From positions 9,901,849 through 9,965,848 of the forward strand of contig OZ014412.1 of the NCBI GenBank assembly GCA_963965975.1: a stretch of DNA of 64,000 bases, in the 5' to 3' direction. A model generated the notes under the pieces. That model worked only from the letters and a program-made list of their open reading frames with translations. It was not told where the DNA came from and searched no databases. The position numbers and the translations under genes were made by a program. Of the stretch, positions 15,101-25,887 are shown piece after piece. The stretch is from Xestospongia bergquistia. Taxonomy: Eukaryota > Porifera > Demospongiae > Haplosclerida > Petrosiidae. Within the stretch, counting starts at the first letter, position 1, and each line of letters starts with the position of its first letter.

Positions 15101-18100
15101 AAAGAGAAAGTTTTTGGAAAGAATTTGTATTTAACAAATTTCTCCTTGTCATCAAGTTCCTCAGAATTTGTAAGTTAGCTAATTTACTACAATATAGAGA
15201 TATGCTTTATGTTCATTTGTCTGTTTCTATTCTTTAAGACTTTACACATCTACATATGGATATGATGAGACTGTTAAACAACTTAGAGAATATCCAGATC
15301 TTTTAGTGAGTAGTTCATTATCTATTGTGTTAGCTGCTTACCTTAGTTTGACCATTTTATATTGTTATATGTTCTATTAGGAGGAAAATATTACTAATCT
15401 TGGATTTGATGAGCTAACATTCACTTTTCATTCATTAAACTATGACAGTCTTGTGTGTGTTTGTGGTGGACTTTGTGTCATCTTGAAAATGTTACTACAG
15501 GTAAGACTTTAATATGACACAAACAACAAATAAGAAAAGCCATGCAATAATATAGCAGAACCTCAGATGTATTGCCATTATGTAAATTCAGACTTGTATA
15601 GTCTAAACATTATACTCTTTCTTAAAGCATACAAATCCTGGCTGTTAAAATTCATCCATCTATCCTTTGGTTAATTACTAAAGGTAGAGATACTATATTT
15701 TAAATGTCTTGAGGACAAATAACTGTTATAGTATATTATAGAAACCCTTTGATAGTAGAAATTAGGACCAATTATAGTGTAAATTTAATGCACGTTGCCT
15801 AACCTTTGAGACATTAAGACAGTTTTATTAAATTCCTAGATGTCTGAAATAAACAATACTATATGTTGTTGCCAAATACCTGTTATTGTTTTGATAGTTA
15901 CTTGTCTGTGGTTTACTAACTTCATAGTTGTGGCTATAGTGTTATATTATCATCATTACTGTAGACAGTTTTATTAAGTCCCTAGGTGTTTGAGTTTTCA
16001 CTATATTTTTATAATACTTGATGTTTATTGACAAATGTGTTGTTTTGTTCTGATAGTTACCTTCATGTAGTTTACTGACTTCATAGATGTGGATATAGTG
16101 TTGTTATATTATTATTACTTTAGAAAGTAGCTACAAATGGAGTAAAGGCTTTATCAAGTCTAACTGTAGAAGAATTTCTAAAAAAGTATTACAACAGTGA
16201 CAAAGGTGGCATTCTTGATGAAGTGGGCATTATGTCCCTTTCACCCACTAACCTAAGAAATGGGTGAGTGTTATAGCTGGTAATCAAGAACATTGTTCTG
16301 TCTAATTATTATTGTTCTTGGGTCAGCAGTTTTGAAGTTTGTTGTTTCTATTGATAAAGTTAATGTTAATTTCAATAATGCAATACTATGTAATATGTAA
16401 ACATCTTCTGATTGCAGAGTGTAATTTACTTTCTGCAGTGTGTTAAGCAGTCTTATAATTGTTTTGGACCTTATGGTATCTATATAATATGTATGTCCAC
16501 TTTTTGAATTAAGTTATAGTTATATATAACATTTAAGAGTAACAAATGACATTAAACCACATCCTTAACTGCAGATCCATATAGCAATCAACGAATTCAT
16601 TAATGATACTGTGAGTACTTCAAGAAAGAGTGTGTGTATTAAAGGTTGAAGTTTCTTGTTGCTTGTTTCTCTGCCTATTTTTCTAGCATTCTATAGCTAA
16701 AGTCTTCCACAGATATTGCTTTAATAATACAATCTTTGTAGTTGTAGTCAATGTTTCCCTTTAAGTCAGTACAAAAGAATTATAGGATTATTGTTTCAAT
16801 TATAATTATGTCAAAGGAAAATGATGTTAGTTATCAATATCTCTCATGTTTATTCAAATTTTTGTTTTCATATTAATATTATAGATTGGATCCATGTCAA
16901 TATAGCTATATTTGTAATATGCCAATCAAAGGAATAGTTGCTTTGTCAGATAAATTTCGTGAATGGATAAAGATCGGTTTCTATGACTTCTGTCACCTTT
17001 ATCATACCATGAAGGTTCCACTTGATAATGAAGATATCAAAGAATTAATTAGAAGACAAGGTAATTAATTATTAACTTACAATTATTATTAGATGCTACA
17101 CAGTAGAAGTACAGATATTTCATTAATACCAATATAGTGAGTAATAATTAACATAACAAAATATATTGTGGACACATGTACTACTAAACTGTTGTCTTTG
17201 TACTTGACATTGTTTGATAATAAATAACAATGATGGTCAGCTACCAAATTAGTTCAAATATTGTTCTATTTTTTAGAGAATGACAAAGTACTCAAAAGTT
17301 GTATTTATCTCTTGTTTAATTATGAGCAGATGTTGTCACTTGAAACTAAAAGTGATGAAAAGGTAATCCATTTATTGTAATTGATTGAGTAGTTTGACAT
17401 TCACAAATTCAAACATAATGAATTGTTATATTAATTCATAATTAAAATTTTGTCATAGTATGTACAAATATTAATCAATACACTTTATAGACAATGAATT
17501 TTTTCTTTTTGTTAAAGATGATCGAATTGATTAATGAAGAAAAGATTGATTCCAAAGACAAGTTTACAGTTCAAGTTCTTAATTTACCTATTCATTGTTA
17601 TGTTGATCTTCAAATTGAACTCAGAAAGTTAGCAATGGCATGAATAATGCTATCATTAGATGCCATAATTGGCATATTTGAATTATTCAAGCATTGATAT
17701 CTTGTAGTTTATTAGGCAATCTCACTATAAATTTTAATACTAATATTAGTTGTTTATGGACTATTTCACAGTTTTACAGACTGCCTTGTTTTCATTTTTA
17801 TTTTTGATGTTGATGTTGTTCACTTAGAGTAGCTAGAATATTCCAAGTTAGTTTTATCACATGTTAACTAATGAACAGGTAACCAAGGCTTTAATAAAAA
17901 CTAAATGACTTACAACAAGGCTGAAGTATTAAGTAATTATAATTTGAATTATCATCAACGTCAAATCTAGTTTCACTTAAATATAGATATGTCTTAGAAA
18001 ATTGGTGAACTAAATATGTGCCAAATCTGAGTGACTTAAAATTTCTAGCTTTTGTACTTGCAATATAAAAACCATACTTATAAGCTATACATTCTAATTA

Positions 18101-19493
18101 TATTGAATTATTGAAATTGATATAGTTGGCAAATAAGTGTCTCTTATCTCTCTATATATAGGAGATTAATGGAACTATCAATACAACAAGAAGAAAAACA
18201 ATATAATGAAAGTGCCACACAGAAAATGGATGATGTTGATATGAGGTATACCATTTCATTATTACAACATATTATGTCATTATTATGATAATAGTGGATT
18301 AACATCTGATAGTGGTGTACCCAGTCCAGATATGAGTAAGTTAAATGATGTCAATGATGTAGAAGAAAAAGATGCTACTTGTATTGTGCCCAGCAATGAT
18401 CCACCTCTAGAAGACACACAAGGTATTTAAAAATTTAGGAGTGGTTTAATATCATTCCACATTTAAACTTGCTGACCCATTTTAAAGCTAGCAGGGTTAA
18501 CCTCAGCTTTATCTCAAAAGGATAAAATTTGAGGAGAGCTTGACTTTTGCTTTTACTATAATTAAATTAAACATCCAGTTTATTTATGAATGATTATTTT
18601 TAAAGCTTTTAGTTTAAACTATACTAGTGGATATCATTTTAAATACTATTTCTTTCTAAATCATATAAATATGTGTAATTTAGATACAACTTAAATTAGT
18701 TAGTCCATTTTTAATATTACAATTGACCACATGCGTATCAAAATTGATGATGTTTCTACATCATATATTATTCCCTGAATTTATAAAATTTATCCCAGAT
18801 GACAGTTTGGCAGAAGAGGCTTCCAAACTATCTTATGAAGATGTTGCAGAATTCCTTGAAAAGATTGGATTAAGAAGCAGTGCTGATATAGTCAGAGAAA
18901 ATAACTTTACAGGCGACATTATCTATCTTGCTATGAATGAAGACAGCTCATTGGAAGACTTGGGTATAACAACAGCAATTGAGAGACTCCGATTTCGTGT
19001 TCTTTTCAAAAGAGAATTATCAGGAACCATTTCAATGGCTGCCAATAAATTTTCACCAAAGACACTAGCAGACATTTGTCGTAGTGTTCAAAAACTGGAG
19101 ATCTATGCTCAGGTAATATTTTTATTATTTTTGTTATGTTAATTCATGTATCTAAGTAAGCTTATAAGTTCATAGTATATTTTGAATATATTGTAAAGAT
19201 AAGATGGTAGCTACAGTAGGGATGGATTTGTATATGTACACTAAATGTTAATAATAATAGTGTAACTCATGAAGTACAAGAGGTTGTGTACATCATCAAA
19301 ATATTAGTGCAATTATCATGCGTTGTCAGAGTGAAATTAGATTATGTTATTTTATATTATCTTTTGTATTTAGCTGTTTGAAGACAAAGAGATTGATGGA
19401 GAAATGCTTTTACAAGCTGATCAAAGTGTTTTTGATGAGCTAGGTATTAATTCCCTTCGAAAGATTGCATTGTTGAATAAATGTAAAGAATAG
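171..19493 (+). CDS. RNF213/mysterin-like giant AAA+ protein, copy A (5' partial, 47 exons, frameshift in exon 37)
   Basis: Homologue of RNF213 (mysterin), a dynein-like AAA+ protein with immune and lipid-droplet roles in vertebrates; function here is inferred. I traced 47 exons whose GT-AG boundaries and phases agree throughout: about 10.45 kb, ~3,480 codons. The left edge cuts the gene inside an intron, so the N-terminal ~1,850 residues seen in copy B are outside the window. Visible motifs are the AAA3 P-loop GETGVGKT (2105-2128), AAA3 Walker B FLDEINTC (exon 3030-3110), AAA4 P-loop GPPGSSKT (5156-5179) and AAA4 Walker B LMDEAGLAEDS. The tail is SAM plus a SAM-like segment. No RING or RZ-finger cysteine cluster is seen. 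Exon 37 (15034-15169) is 1 nt shorter than its copy B counterpart and shifts the frame, so exon 38 soon hits a stop. Downstream exons stay open in their own frames, so this is either a recent lesion or a sequence error. The stop TAG is 19491-19493; an ATTAAA polyadenylation-like hexamer lies at 19562. Confidence 0.88.
3111..4420 (+). other. Large intron of copy A (1.3 kb)
   Basis: It separates the AAA3 Walker B exon from the AAA4 exon. I see no coding exon in it. It contains a short CAA-rich stretch near 3648-3662 and a stretch at about 3480-3530 with repeated TGTCTG that aligns with the homologous copy B intron near 42110-42170. The rest is A/T-rich and has diverged between the paralogues. 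Confidence 0.7.
4421..5461 (+). other. Copy A exon 10: AAA3 sensor region and AAA4 ATPase
   Basis: This single 1,041-nt exon (347 codons, phase 0 at both ends) starts with the strand-4/sensor-like FIVAAYNPHRGNS. It then has the helical linker with WDYGQLQES and the AAA4 P-loop GPPGSSKT (5156-5179). The serine before the catalytic lysine is characteristic of RNF213 AAA4. Walker B is VVLMDEAGLAEDS near its 3' end. The donor is GTCAGT. In vertebrate RNF213 AAA4 is catalytically active; both Walker motifs are intact here. Confidence 0.92.
5667..7629 (+). other. Copy A exons 11-15: AAA4 C-terminal part and AAA5/AAA6 region
   Basis: Exons: 5667-6050, 6131-6367, 6419-6781, 6906-7142, 7244-7629. Exon 11 opens with the sensor-like FVGITNKFLDAAKSNRA, followed by FFGLRDFIHF, both typical of RNF213 after AAA4. 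Exon 13 encodes PFLNRFEKYAL, the counterpart of the conserved N-R-(L/F)-E-K arginine-containing motif of the later AAA units. No P-loop is visible in this part, which fits the inactive AAA5/AAA6 of the family. Confidence 0.85.
7681..8980 (+). other. Copy A exon 16: large exon after the AAA ring
   Basis: A 1,300-nt exon entered in phase 2. Its block with YVLLHFSSNMFYTHCYPS matches the conserved RNF213 stretch just after the AAA ring. The acceptor is not at the position used in copy B: the ancestral AG is now GG (near 7674-7677), and the next AG at 7679-7680 keeps the frame with two fewer residues. The rest is helical and lacks any zinc-ligand cluster. Confidence 0.85.
9147..17627 (+). other. 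Copy A exons 17-43: E3-shell-like helical region without RING or RZ finger
   Basis: Exons: 9147-9318, 9474-9748, 9799-9990, 10066-10434, 10486-10596, 10665-10769, 10871-10987, 11032-11135, 11567-11684, 11747-11913, 12122-12227, 12360-12516, 12612-12751, 12989-13315, 13368-13595, 13902-13951, 14013-14350, 14405-14535, 14591-14736, 14862-14982, 15034-15169 (frameshifted), 15239-15305, 15381-15500, 16124-16263, 16885-17060, 17277-17362, 17518-17627. In RNF213 this stretch holds the RING and the RZ finger. Here I find no C-x2-C pairs arranged for zinc. The exon at 13368-13595 is acidic and low complexity. Confidence 0.8.
15501..16123 (+). repeat. Intron of copy A with a ~150-160-bp tandem duplication of its 3' end
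   Basis: Two imperfect copies lie head to tail, about 15818-15963 and 15964-16122. Both start with GACAGTTTTATTAA and end with a TTATTA-rich stretch before an AG. The homologous copy B intron (ending 55357) has one copy. The duplication therefore created a second acceptor-like site upstream of exon 40. Confidence 0.65.
18162..19493 (+). other. Copy A exons 44-47: linker and SAM-type C-terminus
   Basis: Exons: 18162-18245, 18295-18422, 18799-19112, 19374-19493. The intron between the first two is only 49 nt. The linker is acidic and Ser/Pro-rich. Exon 46 encodes a SAM domain, with EDVAEFLEKIGL, IVRENNFTGDIIY, and a final helix with IERLRFRVLFKREL. It is followed by a second SAM-like segment spanning exons 46-47 with LFEDKEIDGEMLLQA and DELGINSLRKIALLNK. 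Copy A stops nine codons before copy B. The tail is reached in frame only if the exon 37 frameshift is an error or is bypassed. Confidence 0.85.
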
Positions 19494-21150
19494 GCCTTAA
19501 AAAGTCAACTCTTTAATATGTTAATTACAATAATTACATTTTTGTACATGACTGGCTGCCAATTAAACATACTTGATTATAATGCTGAGTTTATATATTT
19601 TTTGGTTAAATATTTTATGTAGTCATATGCTGTTATGATAATAATTATTACTTAATTTAGTTTAGTATATTTATTAGAAGTTTATTAAAAGATATCTATA
19701 GTGACGACATGTTAATCAGATGGCTAGTGATTAAGTGTTAAGTTCAACACCAACTCATTGTACATAGACCCATAATTGTATTTCAGGTTACACAATCCTA
19801 AGTAAAATTACAGGAGAAATCCCAACAAATGTAATATATAATATTATAATAATAATATTATCATAAAGAAACTGTTGAAGTATATAATACATAGGTAAAG
19901 ATCAAAAATTTATTAGCAATTGCACATACAAAATATTGGTCAAAAATCACGTACATACTTCAAGATAAAGCAAAGCTGCATTCCTAAAGTACTGTTAGCC
20001 ACTGTTAGTTAGTTTTGTTCGTTTGACGTTCCTTTTGGCAGTATTCTTAAGAAGTACAGAAGTTTTGCTACCCTCTACTATAGTTTGGTGGCTACCAGTG
20101 CCGTGTTTCCCAAGTTAAAGCAGTTCAAAGCCATTTGCCCGGGTAACAGACACACATACACACACACACATACACTGACAGACTACAATAAGTGTCAATA
20201 ACCCTTGCTATGCGCCCATGCACAGCGAGGTTAATAAGTCCTGTATATATTGTACATAATATAAAAAGACAAAGTGATTAAGATATAGATAGATAAATGA
20301 TAACAAGTAATTCATGACATAATAGTGTACATTTTTCTCTTTGACCTTATATAGTTTTTTAGAAAAGTTATCACTAGTCAATTTTTAAATCATCTTATTG
20401 TCAATTAGAGTGCAAAGTACCCAGTAGACACACTAAAAGGCAAAGCTTTTTTCCCTTTGATTGAAGAGAAATGCTGAGTCATCAATAATCATCTTGCGCA
20501 TGATTATGTCACTTGAGGAGGCTAAAGAAAGTCTCTGGATAAGACCGCAGCAAGGTTAAGCACTTTACTGCATTTCATTAACTATGTGGTGGTAATGTAT
20601 CATATCTGAGGTTAGTTACGAGATTTTTACATATGAATGACCAAAAGACAACTGAATTTATGACTGAATATGTTAGAGAAAGTTGCCTTAATGTCACAGC
20701 TGTGTATCCAAGAAAACAACCATTGTTTACTTCTGAGAGAGAGAGCCCCAGGCAAATATGGTAACTGGAGAAAGCTTAATGAAAATGAAAAAAAGCAAAT
20801 AATAAATGATCTTCAGGAAGAAGAAAAGGAAATCAGGAAAAAATTTCTCTTCCTATTTCTCATATTAGAATTGTTTGAAAAAGGGACTTAACGAAGACTG
20901 TTTAGTCATGTCTGATTGTTAATAGAGGAATGGAAGCTTTGTTTCATTCAAAGATTAAAACAAAGAAACTTGTTTACCTTTTTCTTCATTTTCCAGAAAA
21001 CATGCTATATATTTACTGCTATCCATGTCTTTTTCAAAAAGGTTGCCATTATGCGACGAGTTAGCTCTTATCATTACAGTGGCATAGAAAAATGTTTATC
21101 TTCATATTTACTGCAACAAAAGGTGAAGCTACAAACAGATTCAGCATTGA
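19494..21150. other. Spacer downstream of copy A: no gene recognised
   Basis: AT-rich sequence. It contains a CA-rich microsatellite around 20150-20175 and a short GC-richer stretch near 20090-20230 that looks like an old dispersed repeat. Reading frames at 20650-21160 encode Lys/Glu-rich peptides of no recognised family. They may be the decayed N-terminal part of the kinase relic that follows. Confidence 0.5.
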
Positions 21151-22115
21151 TTGCAAAACTTTAAGAAGAAATATCAGTTTGGATTCACCTTTACAAGTCA
21201 TACAAAACAAAGACAAGAAACTATATAAGCTTTAATTAAGTGATGAAAGGAATTAATGAGAGAAGAATTATAGAACTATTACAGCAATTTCTCAAAAAGT
21301 CAGTGGACAACAATTTGAAGAACAATTATAACTTAAGTAAAATGAAAAGATAGAAAAGGAAATGTTACAACAACAGAGAGAGCTATACAGCACCAGCTTA
21401 ATGAAATGTTACAGATGTTATGAAGCTGAAGAGAAGCTTCATATGCAACAAGAGCAACAATGCCATAGGGTAGTGTAGAGAAATGAAATTGATATTACTG
21501 CACAGCTGCTTCGTAAAGGATAGAAAGAGATAAATTGCTTATATCGAAATAGCTGCTAAATGTTTTCATGAACTAATTGTACTTTCATATTCTTTATCGA
21601 TTTTTACACATGAAATTGAAATAGTAGCCAGGGGTTAGACATCATAATATCCTCCAGTTCATAAGAGTCACTCAAGAAGGTAACCCTATCATTCTCACTG
21701 AATTAATGCTAGATAAATTACTTCTTATACATCCTAAGATTGTCAGAGTTTCTCAAGATGCTTCTGCTGCTTTTAACTACCTTCAACTTTGGAAACCCCA
21801 CCCAATACTACATGATGTTAGTAGCCCTAATGTTCTCCTTGAACTATCAGGTACTACTGGTCTATAGGAGGCTAAAATTGGTGACTATGACTAAGATATC
21901 TACGGCAGTTGGTCCAGGGTCTCTGGCATATTCTGGACCTGAAGCTCCATTTCTTGATCACCATTTTCCATCAATGGACATCTATAGTTTTGGAGTGTCA
22001 CTAATAGAGATGATTGTCTGTCAACCTCCTACAACAGCTGAAAAGAGATCTGGCCATCTCACATCCAATAATTGCTCAAGTACTTGGTGATTTACATAAA
22101 GCTAGACCTAGTTAA
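21150..22115 (+). pseudogene. Decayed coiled-coil plus protein kinase gene
   Basis: Fragments in shifting frames read, in order, as: a Gln/Glu-rich coiled coil (with LQQQ-type repeats, 21230-21520); the AAKC segment carrying the beta-3 lysine (near 21545); RHHNILQFIR (about 21627-21660); EGNPIILTELM; a catalytic-loop relic HDVSSPNVLL (near 21806); GDYD in place of DFG; SLAYSGPEAPF (APE region, about 21920-21950); and SMDIYSFGVSLIEM (about 21973-22015). The end is AQVLGDLHKARPS before a TAA at 22113-22115. Several stops and frame changes intervene. The HRD arginine is missing and the late C-lobe is shortened, so no active kinase is expected. It resembles the expanded tyrosine-kinase-like families of sponges (from memory). 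No introns are evident, so a retrocopy is possible. Confidence 0.72.
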
Positions 22116-22212
22116 AGACGTTTTAAAAGTTTTCATATAGTTACATTAACAATATATATCATGCAAGACGTTATCCATATTATACTACTGAATATTAATT
22201 TTTTAATGTAGA

Positions 22213-22310
22213 GGCGTGGCTCAATGATTGGACACACTGGTGTTTTTACTGTTTTTAAATACACGGAGCGTTCGAAGCTGACTTTCGACACCAGCTTCGA
22301 GTGCCCCAAT
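22213..22310 (+). repeat. tRNA-like stretch, probably a SINE head or decayed tRNA
   Basis: GTGGCTCAATGATTGG resembles a pol III A box. About 70 nt downstream, AGCTTCGAGTGCCCC resembles a B box (GGTTCGANNCC). An internal inverted pair, GAAGCTGACTTTCGACACCAGCTTCGA, can form a T-arm-like hairpin. The anticodon arm is not convincing and the total is too long for a normal tRNA, so I call it tRNA-derived rather than a functional tRNA. Confidence 0.35.
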
Positions 22311-22339
22311 CTGTCATATAGTTATTGCAAAAAATATAC

Positions 22340-25300
22340 TGAAAAACATCTCTTTGTCATTTCACTGAGTCATTTCTCTTCTTCACTTCTCTAGCTAGTA
22401 TTTTTGGTACATCTCTTCCTCCCTCTAACAATGATAATTAACTCACAAATACTTCAATATTTACATTACACATACTGGAAATTTGAAAATTTCGGGATAA
22501 TGTCTTTGATTGTTCTAGTGTAGTTTCTAAAATGGCAAGCCACTAATCAAGTGTTAATTATAATATAATATAACATACCATTATCACTGAGTCCATTCTT
22601 GTCATATTCACTGAGTCCTATCTCTTCTTCACTTTTCTTGCTAGTATTTTTGGTACATCTCTTCCTCCCTCTAACAATTATAATTAACTCAAAAATAGTT
22701 CAATATATACATTACACATACTGGAAATTTGAGAATTTTTGGGTAATGTCTTTGATTGTTCTAGTGTAGTTTCTAAAATGGCAAGCCACTAATCAAGGGT
22801 TAACTATAATATAATATCACATACCATTATCACTCAGTCCATTCTTGTCATATTCACTGAGTCCTATCTCTTCTTCACTTTTCTTGCTAGTATTTTTGGT
22901 ACATCTCTTCCTCCCTCTAACAATGATAATTAACTCAAAAATACTTCAATATTTACATTACACATACTGGAAATTTGAGAATTTTTAGGTAATGTCTTTG
23001 ATTGTTCTAGCGTAGTTTCTAAAATGGCAAGCCACTAATCAAGGGTTAACTATAATATAATATCACATACCATCACTGAGTCCATTCTTGTCATATTCAA
23101 TGAGTCCTTTTTCTTTTTCACTTCTCTTGCTAGTATTTCTGGTATATCACTTCCTCCCTCTAACAATGATAATTAACTCAAAAATATTTTAATATATATA
23201 CATTACACATACTGGAAATTTGAGAATTTTTGGGTAATGTCTTTGATTGTTCTAGCGTAGTTTCTAAAATGGTAAGCCACTAATCAAGGGTTAATTATAA
23301 TATAATATAACATACCATTATCACTCAGTCCATTCTTGTCATATTCACTGAGTCCTATCTCTTCTTCACTTTTCTTGCTAGTATTTTTGGTACATCTCTT
23401 CCTCCCTCTAACAATTATAATTAACTCAAAAATAGTTCAATATATACATTACACATACTGGAAATTTGAGAATTTTTGGGTAATGTCTTTGATTGTTCTA
23501 GTGTAGTTTCTAAAATGGCAAGCCACTAATCAAGGGTTAACTATAATATAATATAACATACCATTATCACTCAGTCCATTCTTGTCATATTCACTGAGTC
23601 CTATCTCTTCTTCACTTTTCTCACTAGTATTTTTGGTACATCTCTTCATCCCTCTAACAATGATAATTAACTCAAAAATATTTCAAATTCAATATATATA
23701 CATTACACATACTGGAAATTTGAGAATTTTTGGGTAATGTCTTTGATTGTTCTAGTGTAGTTTCTAAAATGGCAAGCCACTAATCAAGGGTTAACTATAA
23801 TATAATATCACATACCATTATCACTCAGTCCATTCTTGTCATATTCACTGAGTCCTATCTCTTCTTCACTTTTCTTGCTAGTATTTTTGGTACATCTCGT
23901 CCTCCCTCTAACAATTATAATTAACTCACAAATACTTCAATATATACATTACACATACTGGAAATTTGAAAATTTTTAGGTAATGTCTTTGATTGTTCTA
24001 GTGTAATTTCTGAAATGGCAAGCCACTAATCAAGGGTTAACTATAATATAATGTCACATACCATTATCACTAAGTCCATTCTTGTCAAATTCACTGAGTC
24101 CTATCTCTTCTTCACTTCTCTTGCTAGTATTTTTGGTACATCTCTTCCTCCCTCTAACAATGATAATTAACTCAAAAATACTTCAATATTTACATTACAC
24201 ATACTGGAAATTTGAGAATTTTTAGGTAATGTCTTTGATTGTTCTAGCGTAGTTTCTAAAATGGCAAGCCACTAATCAAGGGTTAACTATAATATAATAT
24301 CACATACCATCACTGAGTCCATTCTTGTCATATTCAATGAGTCCTTTTTCTTTTTCACTTCTCTTGCTAGTATTTTTGGTACATCTCGTCCTCCCTCTAA
24401 CAATGATAATTAACTCACAAATACTTCAATATATACATTACACATACTGGAAATTTGAGAATTTTTAGGTAATGTCTTTGATTGTTCTAGCGTAGTTTCT
24501 AAAATGGCAAGCCACTAATCAAGGGTTAATTATAATATAATGTCACATACCATTATCACTCAGTCCATTCTTGTCATATTCAATGAGTCCTATCTCTTCT
24601 TCACTTCTCTTGCTAGTATTTCTGGTACATCACTTCCTCCCTCTAACAATGATAATTTACTCAAAAATACTTTAATATATATACATTATACATAGTGAAA
24701 ATTTGAGAATTTTTGGGTAATGTCTTTGATTGTTCTAGTGTAGTTTCTGAAATGGCAAGCCACTAATCAAGGCTTATAGTCAATAAATATAATATCACAT
24801 ACCATTATCACTCAGTCCATTCATGTCATATTCAATGAGTCCTATCTCTTCTTCACTTTTCTTGCTAGTATTTTTGGTACATCTCTTCCTCCCTCTAACA
24901 ATGATAATTAACTCAAAAATACTTCAATATTTACATTACACATACTGGAAATTTGAGAATTTTTAGGTAATGTCTTTGATTGTTCTAGCGTAGTTTCTAA
25001 AATGGCAAGCCACTAATCAAGGGTTAACTATAATATAATATCACATACCATCACTGAGTCCATTCTTGTCATATTCAATGAGTCCTTTTTCTTTTTCACT
25101 TCTCTTGCTAGTATTTCTGGTATATCACTTCCTCCCTCTAACAATGATAATTAACTCAAAAATATTTTAATATATATACATTACACATACTGGAAATTTG
25201 AGAATTTTTGGGTAATGTCTTTGATTGTTCTAGCGTAGTTTCTAAAATGGTAAGCCACTAATCAAGGGTTAATTATAATATAATATAACATACCATTATC

Positions 25301-25887
25301 ACTCAGTCCATTCTTGTCATATTCACTGAGTCCTATCTCTTCTTCACTTTTCTTGCTAGTATTTTTGGTACATCTCTTCCTCCCTCTAACAATTATAATT
25401 AACTCAAAAATAGTTCAATATATACATTACACATACTGGAAATTTGAGAATTTTTGGGTAATGTCTTTGATTGTTCTAGTGTAGTTTCTAAAATGGCAAG
25501 CCACTAATCAAGGGTTAACTATAATATAATATAACATACCATTATCACTCAGTCCATTCATGTCATATTCACTGAGTCCTATCTCTTCTTCACTTTTCTT
25601 GCTAGTATTTTTGGTACATCTCTTCCTCCCTCTAACAATTATAATTAACTCAAAAATAGTTCAATATATACATTACACATACTGGAAATTTGAGAATTTT
25701 TGGGTAATGTCTTTGATTGTTCTAGTGTAGTTTCTAAAATGGCAAGCCACTAATCAACGGTTTATTATAATATAATATAACATACCATTATCACTGAGTC
25801 CATTCTTGTCATATTCACTGAGTCCTATCTCTTCTTCCCTTCTCTTGCTAGTATTTCTGGTAGATTTACATGCTGTAGCGTCTAAAG
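22340..25887 (-). repeat. Tandem array of ~246-bp units, each carrying an exon-like segment
   Basis: I located 14 units by the shared segment GTCCATTC(T/A)TGTCA, at 22591, 22837, 23080, 23328, 23574, 23828, 24074, 24317, 24563, 24815, 25058, 25306, 25552 and 25798, plus a diverged terminal unit at ~22340. Spacings are 243-254 nt, mode 246. Read on the minus strand, a typical unit has TTAGAG, then a 90-nt reading frame containing RKRCTKNTSKKSEEEIGLSE and ending in SDN, then a GTATGT donor. The remaining ~156 nt is A/T-rich and intron-like. The unit nearest 25880 is the end of the transposase relic at 25784-26068, so the array appears to have been amplified from that exon and its intron. Units starting 23080, 24563 and 25058 have an in-frame TGA at the same codon. 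Confidence 0.9.

Noticed and set aside
20670-21164. Two short plus-strand open frames as genes
   Set aside because: They are low-complexity Lys/Glu- and Phe-rich frames without start context, splice partners or known domains, and are likely part of the decayed kinase locus.
22213-22310. A functional tRNA gene
   Set aside because: A- and B-box-like sequences are present, but no acceptor stem or anticodon arm of proper length pairs, so only a tRNA-derived repeat is claimed.
22340-25887. Regularly spaced repeats that could be taken for a CRISPR array
   Set aside because: The unit is ~246 bp and repeated along its whole length, with no short repeat/unique spacer pattern. The context is a eukaryotic spacer.
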